From positions 558,001 to 622,000 of the forward strand of contig JAEWHC010000005.1 in assembly GCA_023387985.1 (NCBI GenBank): a stretch of DNA of 64,000 bases, written 5' to 3'. Under the pieces are notes generated by a model. The model was not told where the DNA came from, did not search any database, and saw only the letters and a list, made by a program, of their open reading frames with translations. Every line of letters begins with the position of its first letter. Positions within the stretch are counted from its first letter, which is position 1. This DNA is from Bacteroidota bacterium. Lineage in GTDB: Bacteria > Bacteroidota > Bacteroidia > Chitinophagales > Chitinophagaceae. Positions 1 through 8,702 of this stretch are shown here, piece by piece. The position numbers and the translations under genes were made by a program.

Positions 1-356
1 TCAGCACTTACCACACCATCAAGATTGATATCGCCAAACCGGGTATCGCCGGCAAGCAAATGATGCGCAACGTAGCTTGCCAAAAAGATAACGCTCAGGG
101 TGAGGGCCGCCATCATCAACCGCTTATGCCATTCATACCTTCTGATCTTTACTGAAAACAATGCCGCTACAAGCAAAACGGAAACCACCGCATTGATGAC
201 CGCATTGAATTTTGCGAAAATATGAACGTCAAAAGGCAGATCCCGGCCCAGCTCCACCCTTCCTAAGAAAGTTATAACGACAAATATCAGGGCAGATAAA
301 GTAAAAATAATCCAGCGGGCTTTTTTGTCATTGGGCTTTAATACAGGTCCAAGCAT
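1..356 (-). CDS. DUF420 family membrane protein (partial, C-terminus outside window)
   Basis: The reading frame starts at ATG 356 (MLGPVLKPNDKKARW) and runs off the left edge, leaving about 118 residues. It has at least three hydrophobic helices and the DUF420 pattern: DLPFDVH, then FAKFNAVINAV, then a WHKRLM loop and SYVAHH. DUF420 proteins are small multi-helix membrane proteins found beside cytochrome oxidase genes and thought to help oxidase assembly (CtaM/YozB-like). The gene follows the Sco1 gene by about 30 bases on the same strand, so it probably shares its transcript. Function in assembly is inferred from family and context. Confidence 0.85.
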   Translation of the reverse strand, partial: MLGPVLKPNDKKARWIIFTLSALIFVVITFLGRVELGRDLPFDVHIFAKFNAVINAVVSVLLVAALFSVKIRRYEWHKRLMMAALTLSVIFLASYVAHHLLAGDTRFGDINLDGVVSA

Positions 357-388
357 AATCTTATTTTCGTTCAATTAGAATAATCCGG

Positions 389-1198
389 TTAATAAATTTC
401 CTCCGAGCGTTTGCGGTTAAACCACCACATCAGCAAAAAAACCAAAACAGGAATCACCATCAGGAAAGGCAGAACGGGAATGAACTGCCTGAAAACAGAT
501 GGCTTATTCCTGTCTCTCTCCAAAAACAACTTGCCGATATCTTCTGCAAGCCGTTGCAAGTGCGTACTGTCAAGTCCGCTGTAATAGCCGCGAATGATGT
601 GATCCCTGTCAACTAAAACCAGTTTCTCTGTATGGATGAAATTGGAATCCACTTCACCTCCATCCCTGGTGGATAATTTCAATTCATCCAGCAGGTAGGG
701 ATAAATCACTTCTTTTTTTCCCGTAACAAGACTCCACGAATCGCTGTTTACATAAAAGCGGTCGGCCCATTTTTTCAGGGCCTCTACGCTATCCCGTTGC
801 GGATCAACGCTCACAGACAGAAAATACACAATCGAACTGTCGCCGTATTTCTTTCGTTTTGGATTTTCAAAGGATTGTTGCAGTTTGCGTACATTCCGGG
901 TAAGTGCCGGGCAAATATTCGGACAACGTGTAAAAAATGTATTGATCACCACAATGCGGCCTTCCATATCCTGCAGGGAAACGGTCTCGCCCAGTTGGTT
1001 GATGAAATTAAAATCAGGCAACCGGTGGTAAATGGTATCGTGGGTTGTTTTCCCGTCTTTTACCTGGGTGTCAATACGATCAACAAAATAGCGGCGCGGC
1101 ATGTCCACGGCATTTTCACCCGCCAGTTTCATTACAAAATACCCTCCCAGCGGAAGCAACAGGGCTATTGCAATACCAATCCATGCCGACTTGTTCAT
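389..1198 (-). CDS. SCO1/SenC family copper chaperone for cytochrome c oxidase
   Basis: This is a thioredoxin-fold copper chaperone that delivers copper to the CuA centre of oxidase subunit II. The copper-binding CxxxC lies in FTRCPNICPAL, and the third ligand is the His in FIHTEKLVLVD. An N-terminal helix (about residues 7-25) anchors it to the inner membrane. A second hydrophobic helix lies near the C-terminus, ending in RKRSEEIY, which is unusual for Sco1 but common in Bacteroidota. I chose ATG 1198 rather than the upstream TTG 1207 because an exact -7 element TAATTTTG sits at 1205-1212, leaving room for only a near-leaderless transcript. It lies downstream of the oxidase genes but behind a terminator. 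Confidence 0.9.
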   Translation of the reverse strand: MNKSAWIGIAIALLLPLGGYFVMKLAGENAVDMPRRYFVDRIDTQVKDGKTTHDTIYHRLPDFNFINQLGETVSLQDMEGRIVVINTFFTRCPNICPALTRNVRKLQQSFENPKRKKYGDSSIVYFLSVSVDPQRDSVEALKKWADRFYVNSDSWSLVTGKKEVIYPYLLDELKLSTRDGGEVDSNFIHTEKLVLVDRDHIIRGYYSGLDSTHLQRLAEDIGKLFLERDRNKPSVFRQFIPVLPFLMVIPVLVFLLMWWFNRKRSEEIY

Positions 1199-1204
1199 TG
1201 CCCG

Positions 1205-1212
1205 CAAAATTA
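1205..1212 (-). promoter_or_regulatory. TAnnTTTG -7 promoter element of the Sco1-DUF420 unit
   Basis: The minus strand reads TAATTTTG, an exact match to the Bacteroidota -7 consensus, with six bases between its last G and the ATG at 1198. It lies just past the terminator of the preceding unit, so a new transcript here makes sense. Confidence 0.55.
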
Positions 1213-1260
1213 TTGGTTTAGTGCCGGAGCGGAAAATGTAATCTTCGGATTTAGCACAAT

Positions 1261-1291
1261 AAAAAACCGCTCCATGCAGAACATGAAGCGG
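1261..1291 (-). terminator. Intrinsic terminator after the subunit IV gene
   Basis: On the minus strand, CCGCTTCATG pairs with CATGGAGCGG (one G-U pair) across a five-base loop and is followed by six T residues. It separates the oxidase genes from the Sco1 gene. Confidence 0.85.
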
Positions 1292-1311
1292 AAAAAAAAA
1301 GAAAAACTAAA

Positions 1312-1746
1312 TCACTTTTGAGCGCCCGGCGGAATTGCTGCGGGAGCCACCTTTTCTGTCTTGGGTTTGCTGCCTGCGTCCGTACGTTTCAAATCACCCC
1401 AGCTCCAGCCATCCCAAAGAAAAGCGGCGATAAACCAAATGAAAAGTGCCAGGGGGGTAAGCACGGTCAGAATAAAATTCCGTATTTCATCACCAAGGTG
1501 CATAAAATAGGAGGTAATGTAAAAGGCTTTCATCAACGTACAAATGATCACCAATCCGTGAATGAGGTACACGGCAAAAGGGTTTCCTCTTCCAATAAAG
1601 TATATGGTGAGCCCACAGGCAAGTTCAATAAGAGTAAAAATGGTAAGCATGATGGTTACCTTTTTTACCGTCTTTATAAACGTATCGTCATCTGCATGAT
1701 GCAGGTAGGTGATTTCAGGTGTGGAAGGTATTGCTTCGTTTTGCAT
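1312..1746 (-). CDS. Cytochrome c oxidase subunit IV (prokaryotic COX4/CyoD-like)
   Basis: This 144-residue protein has three predicted membrane helices (about residues 28-50, 56-78 and 86-112) and matches the small subunit IV family of heme-copper oxidases. The YLIHGLVIICTLMKAFYITSYFMHLGDE stretch (split here across helix 2 and its loop) is typical, with the FMHL motif conserved. The tail after helix 3 is polar and rich in Pro, Lys and Ala. It lies 41 bases downstream of the subunit III gene and is the last gene before an intrinsic terminator. The subunit probably stabilises the aa3 oxidase rather than taking part in catalysis. Confidence 0.85.
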   Translation of the reverse strand: MQNEAIPSTPEITYLHHADDDTFIKTVKKVTIMLTIFTLIELACGLTIYFIGRGNPFAVYLIHGLVIICTLMKAFYITSYFMHLGDEIRNFILTVLTPLALFIWFIAAFLWDGWSWGDLKRTDAGSKPKTEKVAPAAIPPGAQK

Positions 1747-1787
1747 ATTAATTTTTTCTTAGTTTGAACAAAGGTTGAGCCAGCTGA

Positions 1788-2534
1788 TCACAGGAGATAA
1801 AAACACAGGAAAACAAATACCCATACCAGGTCTACAAAGTGCCAGTAAAGCCCTGTTTTTTCTATCATTTCATAATGACCGACCCGGTCAAATACGCCCA
1901 TACGGGTTTTGAGATATGCAATAATATTTAAAAGGACGCCCACGGAAACGTGCACTCCATGAAATCCCGTTATGCCGAAAAAGAAACCGCCAAATAATCT
2001 CGGGCCGGGCAAATAAACCTGTTCGCCATTATGCATCATGCCTTCTACTGCAGGGCCATAAGAATTTGCACTGATGGTGGTACCCATTTCCTGAACCACG
2101 CCATCGATCAGCACCGGTGTTTTACCGGTGATCATATGGGTCCATTCCCAGGCCTGGCAACTCAGGAAGACCAGACCACCCAAAATGGTCCACAAAAGGT
2201 ATTTTTCCACACCCTTCCTGTTCATCTTGTGTCCTTCATGCACCGCCATCACCATTGTAACCGAACTAAGGATGAGGATAAATGTCATTACACTCACAAA
2301 CAACAATGGAAGGTTGGCATGCCCCATAAACGGGAATGCGTTGAACACAAGGTTTGGATCAGGCCAAAAGTCAGCACTGAATCGAATGGCTCCATAACTG
2401 ATGAGGAATGCGCCAAACGTGAAACTGTCGCTCAACAGGAAATACCACATCATGGTTTTGCCATAACTGATATTGAAGGGACTCTTTCCACCGCTCCACC
2501 ATTTGTGGCCGGCTGGCAATGCGATTTCAGACAT
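1788..2534 (-). CDS. ctaE: Cytochrome c oxidase subunit III
   Basis: This is an integral membrane heme-copper oxidase subunit III with seven hydrophobic segments in 248 residues. Family marks include the WEW motif in the middle loop, GFFFGITGFHGVHVSVGVLL and the C-terminal YWHFVDLVWVFVFLCFYLL; the FHGxHV and YWHFVDxVW signatures are diagnostic. Subunit III stabilises the catalytic core and binds lipid near the proton entry path. An exact -7 element lies at 2563-2570, so the gene may be transcribed separately from the second subunit III gene upstream. Confidence 0.92.
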   Translation of the reverse strand: MSEIALPAGHKWWSGGKSPFNISYGKTMMWYFLLSDSFTFGAFLISYGAIRFSADFWPDPNLVFNAFPFMGHANLPLLFVSVMTFILILSSVTMVMAVHEGHKMNRKGVEKYLLWTILGGLVFLSCQAWEWTHMITGKTPVLIDGVVQEMGTTISANSYGPAVEGMMHNGEQVYLPGPRLFGGFFFGITGFHGVHVSVGVLLNIIAYLKTRMGVFDRVGHYEMIEKTGLYWHFVDLVWVFVFLCFYLL

Positions 2535-2562
2535 AGATGCTTAAAATAGAGTTAGATAGTGA

Positions 2563-2570
2563 CAAAAATA
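2563..2570 (-). promoter_or_regulatory. TAnnTTTG -7 element upstream of subunit III
   Basis: The minus strand reads TATTTTTG about 28 bases before the ATG at 2534. This exact consensus match in a 169-base intergenic gap suggests an internal promoter. No clear -33 element was found. Confidence 0.45.
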
Positions 2571-2703
2571 AGTGCCTGCAATTGAAATAGCGCGGTTCAC
2601 CATAATTTTTTCTCAATTTTCCTTAACCGTTTTTGATGAATGTACTGGCCAGGAATGCTTTTGCAACATTCCATAATGCAATAATAAGGTACTTCAATCA
2701 ATG

Positions 2704-3291
2704 TCAGCTTACAATTTGCAGAAAGACGAAGAGATAAAGCCACAATGCACCGATGAAATGCCAGTAAGTAGAAATTACTTCCATGGGCACGGCACTGTAA
2801 TTCCTGTTTTGAACATTCAGGTTCCTCACCATCAATACAAGCAGCGTTATAACACCACCGAGTACGTGCAGAAGGTGCAAACCTGCAATAACTGCAAGAA
2901 AAGATCCACTGACATTACTTCCGGTTCCAATCAGCCGGATGCCGTTCTGTTCCAGTTGCGCAAAACCCATTATCTGCATCACAATAAAACCCACACCCAA
3001 TAGTATAGTGATTACCATCCATTGTGTATGCCCGGCGCGGTTCTGCGCTTTAAAATTACGGGCAGCCATATATAAGGTTGCGCTACTGAGCATGATTGCG
3101 GCCGTACTGTACCAAAAAATCAGGGGGAGATCAAAACCCTGCCAGTTGGCCTGGTTCCGTTTTACAATATATGCACTGGTGAGTCCGGCAAACATCATAA
3201 TAACGGATGCCATCAGGAGCCACATGATCAATTTATGGGGATGAATTCCTTTTTGTCCGGGCATAGCCATTGCAGATTTTAGCGTATTCAT
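2704..3291 (-). CDS. Second cytochrome c oxidase subunit III-like protein
   Basis: This is a paralogue of the subunit III family, about 195 residues, with five hydrophobic helices, closer in size to CyoC/CtaE short forms. It keeps IAGLHLLHVLGGV and TYWHFIGALWLYLFVFL, the counterparts of FHGxHV and YWHFVDxVW. The frame extends to a TTG at 3300, but that codon lies inside an exact -7 box at 3298-3305, so ATG 3291 or the internal ATG 3270 is more likely. It lies between ctaB and the longer subunit III gene, and both probably belong to the same oxidase. Confidence 0.88.
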   Translation of the reverse strand: MNTLKSAMAMPGQKGIHPHKLIMWLLMASVIMMFAGLTSAYIVKRNQANWQGFDLPLIFWYSTAAIMLSSATLYMAARNFKAQNRAGHTQWMVITILLGVGFIVMQIMGFAQLEQNGIRLIGTGSNVSGSFLAVIAGLHLLHVLGGVITLLVLMVRNLNVQNRNYSAVPMEVISTYWHFIGALWLYLFVFLQIVS

Positions 3292-3297
3292 ATTAAA

Positions 3298-3305
3298 CAA
3301 AGATA
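3298..3305 (-). promoter_or_regulatory. TAnnTTTG -7 element for the short subunit III gene
   Basis: The minus strand reads TATCTTTG with six bases to the ATG at 3291. The spacing is the same as at the Sco1 gene and predicts a leaderless or nearly leaderless message. Confidence 0.55.
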
Positions 3306-3346
3306 GGGTTAAGCAAGGATTGGGCAGGTTTACAGGTTTCCGCTTT

Positions 3347-4234
3347 TCAGAGTTTGTCAGCGAGCAGGGCGATTACAATTACCGGTAAATATATATAACT
3401 GCTGAACATCACCCGTCTTGCCGCCTTAACATCCATTTCCCGGTAAAGACGTATGCATTGGATCACCATGGCAATATTTGCAGCCAGCAATACCCACATG
3501 CTGAATGTTCCGCTCATTTCTACATAATGCGGCAAAAATCCAAGGGGGATCATGGCCAGGGAATAGGCTATAGCTTGCAAAGCGGTGACTTTAGTGGGTT
3601 CATTCTGATTGGGTAACAGGTGCAACCCGGCTTTGGTATAATCGCGGTGTGCCACCCAGGCAATAGCCCAGAAATGCGGAAATTGCCAAAGGAATTGAAT
3701 GGCAAAAAGTACCCAGCCCCCTGCAGTAAAAGCATCCGCGCCGGCAACCCATCCAATCAGGCAAGGAAAAGCTCCCGGAAAAGCACCAACCAGCACACTT
3801 AATGCGGAAACTTTTTTCATAGGTGTATAAATAAACCCGTAAATAAACAGGCTGACCAATGAAAGCAGGGCGGCATAAATATTGAAGAAATACCACATAA
3901 TGGCAATTCCGAGTACGCCGCAAAGTACGGTCACCATCCAGGCATGCTGTACACTCATGCGGCCTGCCGCCAATGGACGTCCGCCGGTGCGCTTCATTAC
4001 GGCGTCACTATCCTTTTCGTAAATTTGGTTAATGGCATTGGCGGCCCCAGTAATGAGAAAACCAGCGACAAACAACAGCCCCACCATTTTGAAATTAAAA
4101 TCAATATTCGGCACCAGCAAATAACTCATCACACTTGAAAAAACTACCGTAAGGGTAAGTGTAAACTTTATGAGCTTAAAATAATCCTTTATCCGGCTAT
4201 TGGCCCTTTCGCTACCGGGTTTCAAATCTTCCAT
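3347..4234 (-). CDS. ctaB: Protoheme IX farnesyltransferase (heme O synthase)
   Basis: This is a UbiA-superfamily membrane prenyltransferase that joins farnesyl diphosphate to protoheme to make heme O, the precursor of heme A for the oxidase. The 295 residues match the usual length and about nine helices are visible. The first catalytic Asp-rich motif appears as NQIYEKDSDAVMKRTGGRPLAAG (here quoted in parts: NQIYEKDSDAVMKRT, then RPLA), and the second as AWVAHRDYTKAGLHLL. The gene lies between the oxidase subunit I gene and subunit III genes and has its own -7 element at 4257-4264. Heme O made here would pass to CtaA, encoded at 24741-25841. Confidence 0.95.
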   Translation of the reverse strand: MEDLKPGSERANSRIKDYFKLIKFTLTLTVVFSSVMSYLLVPNIDFNFKMVGLLFVAGFLITGAANAINQIYEKDSDAVMKRTGGRPLAAGRMSVQHAWMVTVLCGVLGIAIMWYFFNIYAALLSLVSLFIYGFIYTPMKKVSALSVLVGAFPGAFPCLIGWVAGADAFTAGGWVLFAIQFLWQFPHFWAIAWVAHRDYTKAGLHLLPNQNEPTKVTALQAIAYSLAMIPLGFLPHYVEMSGTFSMWVLLAANIAMVIQCIRLYREMDVKAARRVMFSSYIYLPVIVIALLADKL

Positions 4235-4256
4235 TTACATAAATCAGTGATGGCCA

Positions 4257-4264
4257 CAAATGTA
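4257..4264 (-). promoter_or_regulatory. TAnnTTTG -7 element of ctaB
   Basis: The minus strand reads TACATTTG 22 bases before the ctaB ATG. It lies just past the terminator of the subunit I gene, so it probably restarts transcription. Confidence 0.55.
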
Positions 4265-4363
4265 TTTTAAAATTGACAGGACACAGAAAAACATTCAATA
4301 TAAATCAGAAGGTTTTACTAAACGGCAAGCGGTTTCCCAGGAAGAAGAATGCTTCCTTTTTCT

Positions 4364-4395
4364 AAAAACAGAAACCCTGCAAAAAATGCAGGGTT
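4364..4395 (-). terminator. Intrinsic terminator after ctaD
   Basis: On the minus strand AACCCTGCA pairs perfectly with TGCAGGGTT across a five-base T loop and is followed by TCTGTTTTT. It ends the act-ctaC-ctaD transcript. Confidence 0.85.
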
Positions 4396-4419
4396 CCAAA
4401 CCTATCTTATACAAATTTC

Positions 4420-6237
4420 TTAATGTTTTTTTTCCTCCTCCCCCACTGGCGTTGTTTGAGGAATAAAAGAAACTCCATCTTTCCCATAATCATAGGCCCA
4501 CCGGTGAACCTCGGGAATTTCTCCAGGCCAGTTGCCATGGCCCGGATTGATGGGGGTAGTCCATTCCAGCGTATTGCTTTCCCACGGATTTTGCGTAGTT
4601 ACCTTGCGGCCTTTCCAGATGGAATAAAAAAAGTTGGCCACAAATACCAGCTGCAACGTGAAGCTGATAATGGCTGCAATGGTGATTACCTTATTCAGAT
4701 CATCGAACTGCTTGAAGGATTCCCACTGGCTGTAATCATAATAACGACGTGGCATGCCTGCGAGACCGGTATAGTGCATCGGCCAGAATATTACATAGGC
4801 GGCTATCATGGTTCCCCAAAAATGAATGGCCCCGAGCGTTGGGTTCATGAACCGTCCGAACATCTTCGGGAACCAGTGGTAAACCCCGGCAAACATGCCA
4901 AAGAAACCCGCAATACCCATTACCAGGTGAAAGTGCGCAATAATAAAATAGGTATCATGCAATCCAATGTCCAGTGAGGCATTGCCCACAAAAATCCCTG
5001 TAAGTCCACCTGAAATAAAGAAACTTACAAACCCAATAGCAAACAGCATTGGCGTGGTAAAGCGTATACTTCCCCGCCATAGCGTAGTGAGCCAGTTAAA
5101 TACTTTAATGGCCGATGGAACAGCAATCAACAAAGTCAGCAAAACAAAGAAGGAACCAAGGAAAGGATTCAAGCCGGTGACGAACATATGGTGAGCCCAT
5201 ACCAGGAACGCCAGTACGCAAATGGCAAACAAAGAGCCGACCATGGCCATATACCCGAATATGGGTTTTCTTGCATTGGTGCTCATCACTTCAGAAACTA
5301 TACCCATTGCAGGAAGAATAATAATATACACTTCCGGATGACCAAGAAACCAGAACAAATGCTGATACAGGATGGCAGATCCGCCTTCATTGGGCAAAGC
5401 TGTTTGGGTTGCCTGTACAAAAATTTCACTCAGGTAGAAACTGGTGCCGAGTGTACGGTCGAAAATAAGCAGGACAACACCGCTCAACAGTACAGGGAAG
5501 CTGAGCAAACCCAGAACAGCCGTAAAGAAAAATGCCCAGATTGTGAGCGGGAGTCTCGTCATGCTCATGCCTTTGGTGCGCTGATTCAACACGGTCGCCA
5601 CATAATTAAGGCCTGCCATCATCTGGGAGATAATGAAAAGAGCCATGCTCGCAATCCAGAGGTCCATACCCGTTTTAGAACCTGGTGACATATCGCCTAT
5701 GGCACTCAATGGAGGATATGCCGTCCAACCTCCGGAGAAAGGACCAGTTTGTACGAAAAGGGAAGCAACCATTAAAATGCTGGCTACGAAAAAGAACCAA
5801 TAACTGATCATATTCACTACAGGTGCGGCCATATCGCGGGCCCCCACCTGTAAAGGGATCAGGAAGTTTGAGAAAGTACCACTTAGCCCGGCTGTCAATA
5901 CGAAAAACACGAGTACGGTACCGTGCATGGTTACCAGCGCATAGTAAAATTCAGGCTGCAGACGTCCTCCTGCTGCCCACCGGCCCAGTATGGTCTCCAT
6001 CCATGGGAAAGTTTCATTAGGGAAACCAAGTTGCAGCCGGAAGAATACCGAGAAAAGACCTCCTATTATCGCCCACACAATACCCGTAATCAAAAACTGC
6101 TTTGCAATGGTTTTATGATCGGTACTGAAAATGTATTTGGTGATCCAGCTTTGTTCATGATGATGCCCGTTATGGTGCAAGTCATGATGAGGAGCACCTT
6201 GGGCTACATGTAAACTTCCGGTATGCACGTCACTCAT
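4420..6237 (-). CDS. ctaD: Cytochrome c oxidase subunit I (aa3 type, A1 class)
   Basis: This is the catalytic heme-copper subunit, with 605 residues and twelve core helices. Visible ligands are H105 and H437 for heme a, H435 for heme a3, and H300, H349 and H350 for CuB. Y304 in GHPEVY is the cross-linked tyrosine, and E302 in the same motif is the end of the D channel, marking the A1 class. The cytoplasmic N-terminus is unusually rich in His (residues 10-27, HHDLHHNGHHH), a possible metal-binding tail. The gene follows ctaC directly and ends in an intrinsic terminator, so it closes the act-cta transcription unit. The oxidase reduces O2 to water and pumps protons. Confidence 0.97.
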   Translation of the reverse strand: MSDVHTGSLHVAQGAPHHDLHHNGHHHEQSWITKYIFSTDHKTIAKQFLITGIVWAIIGGLFSVFFRLQLGFPNETFPWMETILGRWAAGGRLQPEFYYALVTMHGTVLVFFVLTAGLSGTFSNFLIPLQVGARDMAAPVVNMISYWFFFVASILMVASLFVQTGPFSGGWTAYPPLSAIGDMSPGSKTGMDLWIASMALFIISQMMAGLNYVATVLNQRTKGMSMTRLPLTIWAFFFTAVLGLLSFPVLLSGVVLLIFDRTLGTSFYLSEIFVQATQTALPNEGGSAILYQHLFWFLGHPEVYIIILPAMGIVSEVMSTNARKPIFGYMAMVGSLFAICVLAFLVWAHHMFVTGLNPFLGSFFVLLTLLIAVPSAIKVFNWLTTLWRGSIRFTTPMLFAIGFVSFFISGGLTGIFVGNASLDIGLHDTYFIIAHFHLVMGIAGFFGMFAGVYHWFPKMFGRFMNPTLGAIHFWGTMIAAYVIFWPMHYTGLAGMPRRYYDYSQWESFKQFDDLNKVITIAAIISFTLQLVFVANFFYSIWKGRKVTTQNPWESNTLEWTTPINPGHGNWPGEIPEVHRWAYDYGKDGVSFIPQTTPVGEEEKKH

Positions 6238-6283
6238 TTTTTAATATCCGTTTTGTGGTTGTTAACCAGGGTGAATTGAATAA

Positions 6284-7336
6284 TTATTGAACCTGCGTGG
6301 TATCCGTGGCAATTGCAGAAACGGCCGCAGCTACTGTTTGAACTGAGGCGTCTTTGTCCGGATTCGCAATGAGGTAGGTTGGTTTGATTTTTTGCATTTC
6401 GGTATCATACTCTGCCTGGCTTACTACTTTTATTACGCCACGCATGGCATAGTGGCTGTTTCCGCAGAGCTGATCGCAAACAATTTCGTACTCAAAATTA
6501 GGGTTTGCGGTTTTAGCGCGCATTTCTTCTGTAGTTATTTGCGGCGTAAACCATAAGGTTGTTGGAATTCCGGGTACCGCGTCCATTTTTTGCCGGAAGT
6601 GCGGCAATCCTACCGAATGCACAACATCTTTTGAATAGATTACCAATTTCACCGGTACGCCTTTTACCAGGAACATGGTGGTGGGTTGCAGGTCATCGTG
6701 GTTAGCGCGGTCTTCCCAGTCTTGCCCCAGAAGGTTATTTTTAGGACCGCTGATCAATTTGTAATTCTTCTTTCCCAAAACACCGTCGTCACCCGGATAA
6801 CGGTAAATCCATCCAAATTGCTGCCCGGTAATCTCTACCAGCATCGAGTTCTCTGGGGGATTGCCGGTGATTTTAAACCAGTGTTTCAAACCCAATACAA
6901 CCAATACGGTAAGTACGATAGCCGGAATGGTAGTCCAGATTATTTCCAGCGTATTGTTGTGTGAATAATAATATGGTTTGCTGGTTTCCGTCTCGCGATA
7001 GCGGAAGCTGAACCAGAACAAAAGAATTTGTGTAATCACAAATACGATACCGGTAAGCAACAAAGTGACCATGAACATCCGGTCGTACTCTTCACCTTCC
7101 ACGGAGGCAGAGCCCTGGGCAAACAACGTATCGCCTTTGAGCGCTTCATTGCACCAATAAGCTGCAATTAGCCCCAGTATCATAAAGGCGAGCATCAGCC
7201 AGGCATTGATTCTGTTACTCGAGTGCCGGCTTGCTTTTGCACCCCTTAGCGAACTAACGTATTCGCTGGCTTTGGCAATCTGGAAGATCACCAGGAAAAC
7301 CAATGCAACCACAAGCAATAACAACCAAATATTCAT
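6284..7336 (-). CDS. ctaC: Cytochrome c oxidase subunit II
   Basis: This subunit carries the CuA centre that accepts electrons from cytochrome c or directly from Complex III. It has 350 residues: an extra N-terminal helix (about 3-20), then helices near 46-60, 88-110 and 133-152, and a cupredoxin domain from about 165. CuA ligands H240, C287, C291, H295 and M298 are all present (CDQLCGNSHYAM). There is no fused cytochrome c domain, so this is aa3, not caa3; electron delivery probably comes from ActE or the extra ActA heme. The C-terminal 40 residues are low-complexity Ala/Thr. It lies between actF and ctaD. Confidence 0.95.
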   Translation of the reverse strand: MNIWLLLLVVALVFLVIFQIAKASEYVSSLRGAKASRHSSNRINAWLMLAFMILGLIAAYWCNEALKGDTLFAQGSASVEGEEYDRMFMVTLLLTGIVFVITQILLFWFSFRYRETETSKPYYYSHNNTLEIIWTTIPAIVLTVLVVLGLKHWFKITGNPPENSMLVEITGQQFGWIYRYPGDDGVLGKKNYKLISGPKNNLLGQDWEDRANHDDLQPTTMFLVKGVPVKLVIYSKDVVHSVGLPHFRQKMDAVPGIPTTLWFTPQITTEEMRAKTANPNFEYEIVCDQLCGNSHYAMRGVIKVVSQAEYDTEMQKIKPTYLIANPDKDASVQTVAAAVSAIATDTTQVQ

Positions 7337-7447
7337 ACCTTCTCTTTTTCTTTTTCAGAGTAAAATAAATAAAGCCTTCCCTTTGAGGCCACCAAATTAA
7401 GGTTTAGCGGCTTATTACAAAATTTTTTTGTACCAAAACGTCATTTG

Positions 7448-8665
7448 TTACACATGATGGATCACACTTTCCTTGAGGAAAGGGTGATGCAATGGAACGG
7501 TTGGAGCCTTTTCCAATGCTTTGCCACCAAACCAAATGATCATGCCCACATAGCCAAGGGCAATTCCAAATTCAAACCAACCCATATGTGCATGAGCGCC
7601 TAAAGGATTCGGCATTACCATGATGTAAAAATCAATCCAGTGGCCAACCAGCAGCAATACGGCGGCGAATGTAATGATGGTATAGTTTCGTTTGGCCCCT
7701 GCAGTCATCAGAATGAGCAAGGGAGCCAGGAAATTCAATATCAGGTTGAGGAAAAACAATCCCCGGAACTCACCCCATAAGCGGGCTTTGAAATATTCTG
7801 TTTCTTCCGGAATGTTGGCATACCAGATTAACATAAACTGGCTGAACCACAGGTAAGTCCAGAATATGGAAAAGGCAAACAGGAATTTGCCCAGGTCGTG
7901 CAGGTGTTCATCCGAAGTAAAGGGCAGGTGCCCCATATTTTTGAGGTAAACAACAAAAATAATAATGAGCGCCAGGCCACCTACAAAGGTTGAAGCAAAT
8001 GTATACCAGCTATACATCGTGGAGTACCAGTGTGCGTCAATACTCATTAACCAAAGCCACGGAATTGATGACATTACTGTGAGTGCGAACAACACGATGT
8101 AAAATGATGCATGAACAGTGTTTTTAAACATCCAGCGTTTGCCTTGTTCAACGGTCATTGGTCCGGCATCGGCTTCGCGGCCAATCCTGCGCATATTCCA
8201 TCCCAATACAATCCAACCGCCTATTGCGATAATGCTCCAGATTGTAAAAAATACCGGATTGAGAAAACCCCCTTTGGCCAGAATGATCTGGTCGTTGCCA
8301 GGGGTAAGCCAATGGTAAATATGATGCTGATGACCAAAAACAATACCCATGAGCACAATAAAGCATAAGATGCCGAAGGGAAGCGTTAGGGCTGAAATGG
8401 CTTCAGTTACACGGCGAAACGAAACCTGCCATCCGCCCCATGCCAGCGTACAGGCACACAAAAAGAACATAGCAGCATTTACGACCAGGAGAAAATAAAC
8501 ACTGTTTTGCAGCAATACGGCCCAAAAGCGGGTTTTAGCATGTTCATCAGCGCTGAATGCCAAAAAGAAAATTCCGGCGAGCAGTGCAATCCCACCAACG
8601 ATGGAAAGGCCCATTCCCCATTTTTTCATTCCGGCTGGTTGTACAAATTGAAAATTATATGCCAT
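7448..8665 (-). CDS. actF: Alternative Complex III subunit ActF (NrfD/PsrC-like membrane subunit)
   Basis: ActF is the second quinol-site type integral membrane subunit of Alternative Complex III. The 405 residues contain about ten hydrophobic helices, and the family pattern is clear, for example WGGWQVSFRRVTEA, SSIPWLWLMSID and FSIFWTYLWFSQFMLIWYANIPEE. It shares the NrfD fold with ActC but is shorter. It is co-directional with actE upstream and ctaC downstream (111 bases). In characterised complexes ActC carries the main quinol site, while ActF is structurally similar and may conduct protons. Confidence 0.92.
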   Translation of the reverse strand: MAYNFQFVQPAGMKKWGMGLSIVGGIALLAGIFFLAFSADEHAKTRFWAVLLQNSVYFLLVVNAAMFFLCACTLAWGGWQVSFRRVTEAISALTLPFGILCFIVLMGIVFGHQHHIYHWLTPGNDQIILAKGGFLNPVFFTIWSIIAIGGWIVLGWNMRRIGREADAGPMTVEQGKRWMFKNTVHASFYIVLFALTVMSSIPWLWLMSIDAHWYSTMYSWYTFASTFVGGLALIIIFVVYLKNMGHLPFTSDEHLHDLGKFLFAFSIFWTYLWFSQFMLIWYANIPEETEYFKARLWGEFRGLFFLNLILNFLAPLLILMTAGAKRNYTIITFAAVLLLVGHWIDFYIMVMPNPLGAHAHMGWFEFGIALGYVGMIIWFGGKALEKAPTVPLHHPFLKESVIHHV

Positions 8666-8702
8666 GGTATCTTTATTGTATTCTTCTGTTTATTTGAATT
8701 CC

